DNA from: Rathayibacter_A sp036510655
GTDB taxonomy: Bacteria; Actinomycetota; Actinomycetes; Actinomycetales; Microbacteriaceae
Assembly: GCA_036510655.1 (NCBI GenBank)
Contig: DATCDQ010000113.1
Location: 62,001 to 126,000, forward strand
Length of the DNA stretch: 64,000 nucleotides
Direction: 5' to 3'
Shown: positions 42,080 through 50,132 of the stretch, piece by piece
How positions within the stretch are numbered: position 1 is the stretch's first letter
How the letters are laid out: each line of letters opens with the position of its first letter
Translations under genes and position numbers: made by a program
Notes under the pieces: model-generated
Seen by the model: the letters and a program-made list of their open reading frames with translations, nothing else
Database searches by the model: none
Told to the model about the DNA's origin: nothing

Positions 42080-43332
42080 TGGCCATCGACCTGTCCGCAC
42101 GTCCACGCACGAGCGCGTGGGAACAGCCGGAGCGCTATTGGCCGAGCCTGACCGCCGCGACACGCGAACTGGACCCGCCGCTGGCCGTGATCGAATTGGA
42201 CGCGCTCCGCTACAACACACACGACATGCTGCGTCGCGCGTCGGGCAAGCGCATTCGGGTCGCTTCGAAGTCGGTGCGCGTTCGCGATGTTCTCGACGCC
42301 GTGCTCGCCGTGCCCGGCTACGGGGGAGTGCTCGCCTACACGCTGCCCGAAGCACTATGGCTGGCTGCTGACACCGAACACAACCCGGCGATCGACGACA
42401 TCGTCGTCGGGTACCCCACGGCAGACAAGGCTGCGCTGCGGCAGCTTGCGACGTCACCCGAGCTCGCTGCGCGGATCACCCTGATGGTCGACTCGATCGC
42501 GCAGCTCGACCTCATCGATTCGGTCGTCGCACCGAAAGCGCGCGAGACCATCAGGCTCTGCCTTGAGCTGGACTCATCGTGGAACTCGCGAACGCTCGGC
42601 CACCTTGGCGTGTGGCGGTCTCCCGTGCACAGCCCGGCGGCAGCGCATGCCCTCGCAGCCCGGATCGTCGCCCGACCCGGCTTCCGGCTCGTGGGAATGA
42701 TGGGCTACGAGGCGCAGATCGCCGGGCAGGGAGATCAGCCGGCGGGCCGACCAGCGTGGGGAGCGACCGTACGTTGGATGCAGCGCAACTCCGAGACGGA
42801 ACTGCGCGAGCGGCGTGCCGCCGCAGTGGCGGCCGTTCGTTACCTTGCCGATCTCGAGTTCGTCAACGGCGGCGGAACCGGTTCGCTCGAATTTACCTCA
42901 TCGGATGCGTCGGTGACCGAGATCGCCGCCGGTAGCGGCCTTCTCGGCGGTCACCTGTTCGACAACTACCGCTCGTTCCGGCCCGCACCCGCAGCTGCGT
43001 TCGCGCTGTCGGTGGTGCGCAAACCGGCGCCGCGGACCGCGACGGTGCTCGGCGGCGGCTGGGTCGCATCCGGACCCCCGGCTTCTGACCGGATGCCGTC
43101 GATCGCCTGGCCGGCCGGGCTCGCGCTGGTCGCACGCGAGATGGCGGGGGAGGTTCAGAGCCCGCTCACCGGCGCAGCAGCGCAGGCATTGCGCCCCGGC
43201 GATCGGATCTGGTTCCGACACACGAAGTCGGGTGAACTCAGCGAGCACGTCAACATGTTCCAGCTCGTAGAGAACGGTGCGATCGTCGGAACGGCGCCCA
43301 GCTATCGCGGCGAAGGCAGGGCGTTCCTATGA
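42079..43332 (+). CDS. PLP-dependent alanine racemase / D-threonine aldolase-fold enzyme
   Basis: A 417-residue fold-type III PLP enzyme. PLP lysine: IRVASKSVRV, following LAVIELDALRYNTHDMLRRA. A glycine-rich phosphate region is at LEFVNGGGTGSLEF. The C-terminal domain with FRHTKSGELSEHVN resembles the D-serine-dehydratase-like domain of DSD1/D-threonine aldolases, which adds metal-binding His residues. Databases usually label such proteins amino acid deaminase or alanine racemase-like; the true substrate is not known. Its ATG overlaps the MFS stop by one base and its own stop overlaps the next gene, so the three are translationally coupled. Confidence 0.87.
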   Translation: MAIDLSARPRTSAWEQPERYWPSLTAATRELDPPLAVIELDALRYNTHDMLRRASGKRIRVASKSVRVRDVLDAVLAVPGYGGVLAYTLPEALWLAADTEHNPAIDDIVVGYPTADKAALRQLATSPELAARITLMVDSIAQLDLIDSVVAPKARETIRLCLELDSSWNSRTLGHLGVWRSPVHSPAAAHALAARIVARPGFRLVGMMGYEAQIAGQGDQPAGRPAWGATVRWMQRNSETELRERRAAAVAAVRYLADLEFVNGGGTGSLEFTSSDASVTEIAAGSGLLGGHLFDNYRSFRPAPAAAFALSVVRKPAPRTATVLGGGWVASGPPASDRMPSIAWPAGLALVAREMAGEVQSPLTGAAAQALRPGDRIWFRHTKSGELSEHVNMFQLVENGAIVGTAPSYRGEGRAFL

Positions 43333-44642
43333 CAGCGTCCGGCGCCTACTGGCGCAACTGGAGTCGCACTGAGAGGGTCAAACCGGTGCGCATAGAGCGG
43401 CCGTCAACGGTCGACGCCGTGCAGCGCGCGGTGGCCGCCGCGGGCGAACAGGGGCTCACCATCAAGCCGGTCGGAGCAGGGCACAGTTTCACCGGGATCG
43501 CAGTGGCACCAGGCGTGCAACTGGATCTTGACGACCTGAGCGGCATCGTCTCCGTCGACCGTGCGCTCGCGCGTGTCACGCTCGCGGCGGGGACCCGACT
43601 GTTCGCGGTGCCGCGCCTGCTCGAGCCGTTCGGCCTGGCTCTCGAGAACATGGGCGACATCGACCGGCAGTCGATTGCAGGGGCTACGTCAACCGGCACC
43701 CACGGCACCGGCGGAGGCTTCGGCGGCCTCGCCACGCAGATCGTCGCCCTGACCCTCGTCACAGGCAACGGCGAACTACTGCACATCAGCGAGACCGAGA
43801 ATGCAGGTCTGTTGCCCGCTGCACGGCTCGGGCTCGGTGCGCTCGGGGTGCTGGTCGACCTGACGATCCAGTGTGTGGCCGCCTTCGTGCTGCACGCGCT
43901 CGAGCGGCCGGAACCACTCGGCGCTGCCATCGACAGCTACCTGCAGCGCTCCGCGGAGGAGGACCACTTCGAGTTCTACTGGTTTCCACACACCGACACG
44001 GCGTTGACGAAGACGAACACGCGATTGCCTGCCGATGCGCAACGGCATCCGCTCGGCCGCGTCGGCCGCTTCATGGATGATGAGTTTCTGGCGAACGGCG
44101 TGTATCGCGGCGTGTGTCGTGCGGGCACAATGGTGCCGGGGATCATTCCGCCGTTCAATCGGGCGGCACAGCGCATGACCGGTAATCGCGAATTCACGGA
44201 TGCCTCACCCAGCGTGTTCGTGACCAACCGCACCGTGCGTTTCCGCGAAATGGAATACGCACTGCCGCGCAACGCGGTACCGGAGGCGCTCACCGAGCTT
44301 CGGGCTCTGATCACGGCACGCGGCTGGCGGATCTCGTTCCCCGTCGAGGTGCGCTCCGCGACAGCCGATGACAACTGGCTGTCGACCGCCTACGGGCGAG
44401 ACACCGGCTATGTCGCCGTGCACCGGTACTTCCGGGAGGATCCGACCGAATACTTCCGCGCCGTCGAGGCGATCATGACGGCGCACGAGGGCCGACCGCA
44501 CTGGGGCAAAATACACACCCGTGACGCCGAGTCGCTTCGGGAGTTGTACCCGCGCTTCGATGATTTCCTGGCCGTTCGCGACAAGCTCGATCCCGACCGG
44601 GTCTTCACGAACCCGTACCTGCGAATGGTCCTCGGCGGGTAA
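43329..44642 (+). CDS. FAD-binding aldonolactone oxidase (D-arabinono-1,4-lactone oxidase type)
   Basis: A 437-residue flavoprotein. The VAO-type FAD domain opens with VKPVRIERPSTVDAVQRAVA and contains KPVGAGHSFTGIAVAPG and ATSTGTHGTGGGFGGLATQI. The C-terminal ALO domain contains EVRSATADDNWLSTAYGRDT and ends PHWGKIHTRDAESLRELYPR ... LDPDRVFTNPYL, characteristic of sugar-1,4-lactone oxidases. The reaction is oxidation of an aldono-1,4-lactone or alditol with O2 or another acceptor. Coupled by an ATGA overlap to the PLP enzyme and under the TetR regulator. Confidence 0.92.
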   Translation: MTASGAYWRNWSRTERVKPVRIERPSTVDAVQRAVAAAGEQGLTIKPVGAGHSFTGIAVAPGVQLDLDDLSGIVSVDRALARVTLAAGTRLFAVPRLLEPFGLALENMGDIDRQSIAGATSTGTHGTGGGFGGLATQIVALTLVTGNGELLHISETENAGLLPAARLGLGALGVLVDLTIQCVAAFVLHALERPEPLGAAIDSYLQRSAEEDHFEFYWFPHTDTALTKTNTRLPADAQRHPLGRVGRFMDDEFLANGVYRGVCRAGTMVPGIIPPFNRAAQRMTGNREFTDASPSVFVTNRTVRFREMEYALPRNAVPEALTELRALITARGWRISFPVEVRSATADDNWLSTAYGRDTGYVAVHRYFREDPTEYFRAVEAIMTAHEGRPHWGKIHTRDAESLRELYPRFDDFLAVRDKLDPDRVFTNPYLRMVLGG

Positions 44643-45034
44643 GGGCCAGCCGTCACGCGTGCGGCGACGTGCGCGGTAGGGCGCCGTCGTGGCCCCCGAA
44701 AGCGGGTGGCGATATCCGCCGGGAATGTTGACCTTGCCTCTGAGCACTGGGAAGATTCAATTGGCTGAATGCTGAGAGATTGCTGAGAGAATCTCATTAA
44801 TCTTCTGCATTACAGTGAGCCTCGCGCTGACCACAAGCGGCGATTTGGGGTTGCCCGTTTGAGAGGCCCCGCTGCCATCCGCCCGACCGCGGGTGGCAGC
44901 GCTCCACGCAGAGGCGGCGGTATTCGGCCCGCTCGATGCAGCTGATGTCGCCGCACCTCTTGTCGGCTCGCGCCGACCGCGACACACTGAGGCACAGAGG
45001 CGTGGCGAGCACAGCACGGTGTCAGGGAGGCGCG
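44643..45034. other. Non-coding gap with inverted repeat after the lactone oxidase gene
   Basis: GGGCCA (44644-44649) and TGGCCC (44691-44696) bracket a GC-rich, self-complementary stretch just after the lactone oxidase stop, likely a terminator. Further on, an AT-rich segment (44750-44816) carries a GCTGAGAGA direct repeat and TACAGT (44811-44816). No convincing ORF or RNA gene was found. Confidence 0.45.
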
Positions 45035-45679
45035 ATGCGCTCAGAGTGGTCGATGCCGGACAGCCGGTGGCCGCATGGCATGGTGATCGAGATCGAGAAT
45101 CACGACCACCGCATCTGCGAGTTGCTCTGGGCGCGAGACAGCTACCACATCGCGGCAGCAACGACCGATGTGCCGCCTCCCACCTGGCCGGAGCCTCAGA
45201 TGCCGCCGGCGAATCATCCGGCAGGCGCCCTGCGCCGGGCGTGGACGCCTCTCTGGCAACAGCTGTGGCGGGATGCCCTGGCCTGGTACGCGACGAGCGA
45301 CACCCAAGTGAACCCGACGATCCACGCACTGGCGGTCGACGAGCAGGTACACCTCGACCAGTTGATGCGCGCGGCCGGGCCGCGCTCATGGTTCGAAGCC
45401 GTCGGAGCAGAGAATTTCGATCAAATCGCATTCGCGCACTGGGATGCCGAAGCGGTCGACCTGCTGGTGACCGCACACCGCATCGGAGAGCCCGAAGACG
45501 ACGTGCTGCCCACCGTCATCGCCGCGTGGCGTCGCGGCTTGACCAGGATCGTCGAGATTCCGACGATCGGCGAATACACCAGAGAACTCGGCGCGAATAC
45601 GCTGCTGGTCACTGCGGCGACCCGCGCCGAGCCCGATGCATATACCCGTGCGCTGACGACATTCCGTACGCGTGACTGA
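45035..45679 (+). CDS. Protein of unknown function
   Basis: A 214-residue, probably soluble protein with no signal peptide or membrane helix. It is rich in Trp (WPEPQ, RAWTPLWQQLWRDALAWYAT, WFEAVG) and in acidic and Ala residues. No family could be recognised with confidence. The ATG was chosen because GGGAGG lies 4 nt upstream; an in-frame start 99 nt earlier lacks a ribosome-binding site. It stands alone between the lactone oxidase operon and a convergent ABC transporter, so context offers no function. Coding character (GC-rich third positions) matches its neighbours. Confidence 0.7.
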   Translation: MRSEWSMPDSRWPHGMVIEIENHDHRICELLWARDSYHIAAATTDVPPPTWPEPQMPPANHPAGALRRAWTPLWQQLWRDALAWYATSDTQVNPTIHALAVDEQVHLDQLMRAAGPRSWFEAVGAENFDQIAFAHWDAEAVDLLVTAHRIGEPEDDVLPTVIAAWRRGLTRIVEIPTIGEYTRELGANTLLVTAATRAEPDAYTRALTTFRTRD

Positions 45680-45695
45680 GCGACTGGGCTCCAGC

Positions 45696-46430
45696 TCAGG
45701 GTGTGCGGCGACGTAACGTGACCGAGCCCAGGACGATCGCACCGACAGCGTATGCGCCGATGATCAGCAACTGTCCGCCGACGTATGCGGCGTCATGTGT
45801 GTTGGCTGCGACCGCGTTCAGCGCGTCGATCGCGTGCGAGAGGGGAAGCCAGTCGCTGATGATGTGGAGTGCGTCCGGCAGTTGGTCGCGCGGCAAGAAG
45901 ATGCCGCCGAGCAAGATCTGCGGAAACACGATCACCGGCATGAACTGCACCACCTGGAATTCGGTGCGTGCGAACGCGCTGGCCAGCAGGCCCAGTGTCG
46001 TGCCGAGCACGGCATCGCTGACGGCTACAGCGAGCAGCAGCCAAATGGATCCCTTGATGGTCAACCCGCACACCCACACCGCGAAGCCCACGGCGAGCAC
46101 GCTTTGCACCACTGCGAGTAGCCCGAACGCCAGCGTGTAGCCGAGGATCAAGTCGCCTTTGCCCAGCGGCATCGAAAGTAATCGCTCGAGTGTTCCGGTG
46201 CGTCGCTCACGCAGCGTCGTGATACTCGTCACGAGGAACATGACGATGAACGGGAACAGCGCCAACATGGCGGGCCCGATGGTGCCGAACACCGGGGTGT
46301 TTGTGAAGATCCAAGCGATCAGGCCGATCAGCAGACTCGGCACCAGCACGAGCAGCCCCACAGTACGCGGGTCGTGCCTGATCTGATTCAGCACCCGACC
46401 GGCTGTGGCGAACGTGCGGCCCGCTGTCAT
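45696..46430 (-). CDS. ABC-2 type transporter permease
   Basis: A 244-residue permease with six hydrophobic helices. It has the ABC-2 signature ERRTGTLERLLSMPLGKGDL after the second helix and FPQILLGGIFLPRDQLPDAL before the last ones. Its ATG overlaps the stop of the ATPase gene (ATGA), forming a two-gene exporter. The pair resembles drug or lipid exporters of the DrrAB type; the substrate cannot be told. Confidence 0.9.
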   Translation of the reverse strand: MTAGRTFATAGRVLNQIRHDPRTVGLLVLVPSLLIGLIAWIFTNTPVFGTIGPAMLALFPFIVMFLVTSITTLRERRTGTLERLLSMPLGKGDLILGYTLAFGLLAVVQSVLAVGFAVWVCGLTIKGSIWLLLAVAVSDAVLGTTLGLLASAFARTEFQVVQFMPVIVFPQILLGGIFLPRDQLPDALHIISDWLPLSHAIDALNAVAANTHDAAYVGGQLLIIGAYAVGAIVLGSVTLRRRTP

Positions 46431-47215
46431 CGCTCGGACTCCGTGTCGCCGGGTGCGATCAAGGTGAGGAACGCTTGTTCGGTGTCGGATGCGCCGGTGG
46501 CGGCCAGCAGCCCTGACGGCGTGTCGTCCGCGAGGATCTCGCCCTGGCGCATGAGCAGCAGGCGATCGCACCGGGTGGCCTCGTCCATGACATGGCTGGA
46601 GACGAGCAGGCTGGTGCCGGCATCCGCCAGCCGGTGGAAGAGCCCCCACAGTTCTCTGCGGAGCACGGGATCCAGACCGACGGTGGGCTCATCCAGGATG
46701 AGCAGCTCGGGGGCGCCCAACAGGGCGACCGCCAATGAAGCGCGGCTGCGTTGCCCGCCTGACAACTTGCCGACCAGTGCCTTCGCCTCGCTGCGGAGAT
46801 CCGTTTCGTCGAGCACCCGGTCGATGTCGGATGCCGGTGCCCCGATGATCCGTCGGAAGTATGCGAGATTCTCGCGAATCGTCAGGTCGTCGTACACGCT
46901 GGCGGCCTGGGTGACGTAGCCGACCCGGTGGCGCAGCGCCGCGGAACCGGCGGTCAAGTCCAGCACCGTGACCTTGCCGGACGCAACGTTCTGAACGCCG
47001 ACGACACAGCGCAGAAGGGTGGTCTTACCGCAGCCGCTGGGGCCGAGCAGACCGACGACCATGCCACGCGGCACGGTCAGGTTCAGCCCGTGCAAGACAC
47101 TGTGCCGTCCACGGCGCACATGCAGGTCACGCACCGCGATCGCCGGATGATCCGGTGGCGTGAGCGGGGTCGTCATCGAGTGCGCTGGCGGATGATGGTG
47201 AGCGGATGCGTCCAC
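46427..47215 (-). CDS. ABC transporter ATP-binding protein
   Basis: A 262-residue ATPase with Walker A GPSGCGKTT, Q-loop VTQAASVYDDLTIRENLAYF, signature LSGGQRSRASLA, Walker B LLILDEPTVGLDP and H-loop SHVMDEAT. It energises the adjacent ABC-2 permease. The GTG start is taken because TATGCT (47223-47228, minus strand) ends 7 nt upstream, the leaderless arrangement. The alternative ATG at 47176 is 13 codons downstream and has no ribosome-binding site. Confidence 0.9.
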   Translation of the reverse strand: MDASAHHHPPAHSMTTPLTPPDHPAIAVRDLHVRRGRHSVLHGLNLTVPRGMVVGLLGPSGCGKTTLLRCVVGVQNVASGKVTVLDLTAGSAALRHRVGYVTQAASVYDDLTIRENLAYFRRIIGAPASDIDRVLDETDLRSEAKALVGKLSGGQRSRASLAVALLGAPELLILDEPTVGLDPVLRRELWGLFHRLADAGTSLLVSSHVMDEATRCDRLLLMRQGEILADDTPSGLLAATGASDTEQAFLTLIAPGDTESER

Positions 47216-47228
47216 GGATCTGAGCATA
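47216..47228 (-). promoter_or_regulatory. -10 box of the ABC exporter operon
   Basis: On the minus strand TATGCT is followed by 7 nt and a GTG, the leaderless pattern also seen upstream of ilvA, mfd and uppS. Confidence 0.45.
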
Positions 47229-47392
47229 CTGGCGGCCCACCGACACGGACGTCGGAAACGCTTGCTCGGCATCCACCTGATGATTGCTTTGAGTGTGGTG
47301 AGAAGCCCGTGAGAGCATCCATTGCCGTGGGTAGGATGAACGGGTGTTCCGCACACGCAGCCGCTAGCCCGCCAGTCAAGGAGTCTCCCGCC

Positions 47393-47959
47393 ATGGAATG
47401 GCTTATCCCCGTCATCATCATTGTCGTGATCGTGTTGATCATCGGCATTTACCTGTGGGCCACCTACAACTCACTGGTCACGTTGAATGTGCGCGTGGAT
47501 GAAGCCTGGAGCGACATCACCGTGCAGCTGAAGCGGCGCGCCGATCTGATTCCGAACCTGATCGAGACGGTCAAGGGCTACGCGGCGCACGAGCGGGGCG
47601 TGTTCGAGGACGTGACCAAAGCGCGCGCCGAGACGCTGTCCGCACAGGGACCGGCCGACGCATCCGTTGCCGAGAACCACATGCAGAGCGCCCTGAAGAG
47701 CATCTTCGCCGTCGCCGAGGCCTACCCGCAGTTGCAGGCGAGTCAGAACTTTCTGCAGTTGCAGGCCGAGCTGGTCGACACCGAAGACAAGATCCAGGCG
47801 TCGCGCCGGTTCTACAACGGCGGCGTGCGCGAACTGAACACCAAGATCAAGGTGTTCCCGAACAACATCTTCGCGAAGCGGCTTGGGTTCTCCGCCCGCG
47901 ACTTCTTCGAGGTGGCCGACATCGCCGCCATCGCAGAGCCGCCGCGCGTGCAGTTCTAG
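47393..47959 (+). CDS. lemA: LemA family protein
   Basis: A 188-residue membrane-anchored protein. One N-terminal transmembrane helix (~5-24) precedes a four-helix-bundle domain with the LemA signatures NSLVTLNVRVDEAWSDITVQ, KRRADLIPNLIETVKGYAAH, ETEDKIQASRRFYN-like VDTEDKIQASRRFYNGGVRE and LNTKIKVFPNNIFAKRLGF. AAGGAG lies upstream of the ATG. It is followed 16 nt later by htpX; lemA-htpX pairs are widespread and thought to act in envelope protein quality control. The biochemical role of LemA is not established. Confidence 0.95.
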   Translation: MEWLIPVIIIVVIVLIIGIYLWATYNSLVTLNVRVDEAWSDITVQLKRRADLIPNLIETVKGYAAHERGVFEDVTKARAETLSAQGPADASVAENHMQSALKSIFAVAEAYPQLQASQNFLQLQAELVDTEDKIQASRRFYNGGVRELNTKIKVFPNNIFAKRLGFSARDFFEVADIAAIAEPPRVQF

Positions 47960-47975
47960 CTGACGACGGGCATCG

Positions 47976-48878
47976 ATGTATCGGGCAATTGCGCGCAATA
48001 AGCGCAACACCATCTTCATCCTGATCTTCTTCCTAGCCGTCATCGGTGGGCTGGGCTGGCTGGCGAGCGTCATTTACAACAGTCCGACGATCGTGATTCT
48101 GACGCTCGTCATCGCGACCGCATACGCGCTGTTCCAGTACTTCGCAGCCGGCAGCCAGGCGCTGATGATGTCCGGTGCTGTCGAGATTCAGAAGACCGAC
48201 AACCCGCGCCTGTGGAACACTGTCGAAAACCTGTCGATCGCAACGGGCACGCCGATGCCACGCGTATACATCGTCAACGATCCGGCGCCGAACGCGTTCG
48301 CCACCGGTCGTGATCCGCAGCACGCATCTGTCGCCGCAACGACCGGCTTGCTCGACCTGATGGACAACGCCGAGCTCGAGGGTGTCATGGCGCACGAGCT
48401 CGGGCACGTGCGCAACTACGACATCCGCGTCTCGATGATCGTGTTCGGGTTGACCGTCGCCGTCGGGTTCATCGCCGACATGTTCTTGCGGATGGCGTTC
48501 TTCGGGGGCATGGGCGGGCGCGGCAACAACAGCGGTGGCGGCGGGGGAGGCGGCAATCCGATCGTGCTGGTGTTCGGTCTCGTTGCCATGATCATCGCGC
48601 CGTTGGTGGCGTCTCTGGTGCAGATGGCGATCTCGCGCCAACGGGAGTATCTGGCGGATGCGACCAGTGCGATGACAACCCGCAATCCGCAGGGGCTCGA
48701 GAGCGCTCTGCAGAAGCTGGCGGATTACGGCCGGCCGATGCAGAAGCAGAACTCGTCGATGTCGCACCTGTGGATCTCAAATCCGCTCAAGCCCAGCCTG
48801 ATGGGGCGCCTGTTCAGCACGCACCCGCCGATTCCCGACCGCATCGAGCGGCTCGAGAAGATGGGCGGCAGCTTCTAA
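47976..48878 (+). CDS. htpX: HtpX-type M48 zinc metalloprotease
   Basis: A 300-residue membrane protease. Two N-terminal helices and two central helices flank the catalytic motif EGVMAHELGHVRNYD, with the third zinc ligand probably in REYLADATSAM. A Gly-rich loop (GGRGNNSGGGGGGGNPIV) separates the membrane segments. It degrades damaged membrane proteins. The ATG follows lemA closely, and the stop overlaps the convergent glycosylase gene by 4 bp. Confidence 0.95.
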   Translation: MYRAIARNKRNTIFILIFFLAVIGGLGWLASVIYNSPTIVILTLVIATAYALFQYFAAGSQALMMSGAVEIQKTDNPRLWNTVENLSIATGTPMPRVYIVNDPAPNAFATGRDPQHASVAATTGLLDLMDNAELEGVMAHELGHVRNYDIRVSMIVFGLTVAVGFIADMFLRMAFFGGMGGRGNNSGGGGGGGNPIVLVFGLVAMIIAPLVASLVQMAISRQREYLADATSAMTTRNPQGLESALQKLADYGRPMQKQNSSMSHLWISNPLKPSLMGRLFSTHPPIPDRIERLEKMGGSF

Positions 48879-50089
48879 GCCGACCGGCGCACCTCCGCGG
48901 CCAACGCCCCGGCAAGATCACCGCGATCGGCCACTTCGACCGAACTGAGCCCCTGCCAGTTCGCGGTCTCGTGCAGCAGAGCCGCGATCCTCGACGGCGC
49001 GTCGGCCGGTGCACCGGGCTCCTGCCAGGCCGCCTGCACACGGAGCACCCCGGACTGCCGGTCGCTCTTCAGATCGACCCGGCCGACGATGCGGTCACCC
49101 AGGAGCACCGGTAGCACGTAGTAGCCGTAAACGCGCTTCGGTTTCGGAGTGTAGATCTCGATGCGGTAGTGGAAACCGAACATGCGCAGTGCCCGCGCAC
49201 GCTCCCACACCATCGGATCGAACGGAGACAGCAGGGCGGATGCGCTCACCCGCCGTGGAAGCCGTGCGTCGCGATGCAGCCAGGCAGGGATCGGTTTGCC
49301 GCGCAGCTCCCAACCGGGCACGGTGACCGGCAGCAGCTCCCCCGTGTCTTCGAGCTCGCGGATAGCAGCGAGAGCTGGTGCCTTCTTGATGCGGTAGTAG
49401 TCGGCAAGATCGCCGAGTGTGCCGATCCCGTGAGCGCGGGCGGAGCGGCGCAGCAATTCGCGGATCGCATCCGGTTTCGACACCAGGCTCTCGAGGACTG
49501 TTGCGGGCAGAACCTGCTCCACCAATGCATAGCGTCGCTCGAATCGTGTGCGACCGGCCGTTGTCACCTCGCCCCAATCGAACAGCAACTCGAGGCCGGT
49601 CTTGACGTCTGACCAACCCCACCACGGACCGCGCCGCTTGTTGGCATCGTGTTCGATCTCGCTCGCAGCCAGGGGGCCTTTGTCGGCCAGCTCGGCGCGC
49701 AACCAGTGCAGCATCGCAGAGTTGTTCGCGGCCCACGAGTCCGGGCGCTTCATGGCGTCGCGACGGTAGAACTCCATCTTCCAGCGCATCAACGGCCAGG
49801 TGTCGACGGGGATGATGGCGGCAACGTGCGCCCAATACTCGACGTACGGGCCCTTCTCTGCGAACGTGAGCCTGTCAAGCAGTGTTTTGTCGTAGCCGCC
49901 GAGCCGGGCGAAAACGGGAAGGTAATGGCTGCGCTCGAAGACATTGACCGAGTCCAGCTGGAGCAAGCCCAGTCGTTGGATGAGCAGATTCAGCTGGCGG
50001 GTTCCGACCGTCGTCGGAGGCGCACCCCCGAAGCCCTGTGCTGCCAGGGCGACGCGACGTGCAAGGGCGGGACTGATCGAATGCCTCAT
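48875..50089 (-). CDS. AlkX/YcaQ-type DNA glycosylase (winged helix, HTH_42)
   Basis: A 404-residue protein of the winged-helix DNA-binding YcaQ/AlkX family. The N-terminal region with LGLLQLDSVNVFERSHYLPV carries the QLD motif (catalytic Gln-x-Asp) used by YcaQ to unhook DNA interstrand crosslinks and by AlkX to remove bulky N-alkyl adducts. Supporting blocks are VEYWAHVAAIIP and RVSASALLSPFDPMVWERAR, RMFGFHYRIEIYTPKPKRVY. In natural-product producers such enzymes self-protect against genotoxins, but no biosynthetic cluster is present here, so a general repair role is likelier. Confidence 0.88.
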   Translation of the reverse strand: MRHSISPALARRVALAAQGFGGAPPTTVGTRQLNLLIQRLGLLQLDSVNVFERSHYLPVFARLGGYDKTLLDRLTFAEKGPYVEYWAHVAAIIPVDTWPLMRWKMEFYRRDAMKRPDSWAANNSAMLHWLRAELADKGPLAASEIEHDANKRRGPWWGWSDVKTGLELLFDWGEVTTAGRTRFERRYALVEQVLPATVLESLVSKPDAIRELLRRSARAHGIGTLGDLADYYRIKKAPALAAIRELEDTGELLPVTVPGWELRGKPIPAWLHRDARLPRRVSASALLSPFDPMVWERARALRMFGFHYRIEIYTPKPKRVYGYYVLPVLLGDRIVGRVDLKSDRQSGVLRVQAAWQEPGAPADAPSRIAALLHETANWQGLSSVEVADRGDLAGALAAEVRRSA

Positions 50090-50120
50090 AGATCTCGCAG
50101 ATTACCCTGTGCCCCCGACA

Positions 50121-50132
50121 TAGACTGTGCGG
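50121..50132 (+). promoter_or_regulatory. -10 box of the AI-2E family gene
   Basis: TAGACT (50121-50126) is followed by 6 nt and the ATG, so the transcript is probably leaderless. This favours the ATG at 50133 over the in-frame GTG at 50127. Confidence 0.55.

Noticed and set aside
40652..42457. Long minus-strand open frame opposite the TetR-MFS operon
   Set aside because: Composition is Arg/Gln/Asp-biased, typical of antisense frames. The plus-strand genes have clear motifs and start/stop coupling.
44757..45476. Minus-strand open frame opposite the unknown protein at 45035
   Set aside because: Arg/Ser/Pro-rich with no domain; the plus-strand frame has a good ribosome-binding site and more protein-like composition.
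46928..47392. Plus-strand extension upstream of lemA
   Set aside because: It overlaps the ABC ATPase gene on the other strand, and AAGGAG marks the ATG at 47393.
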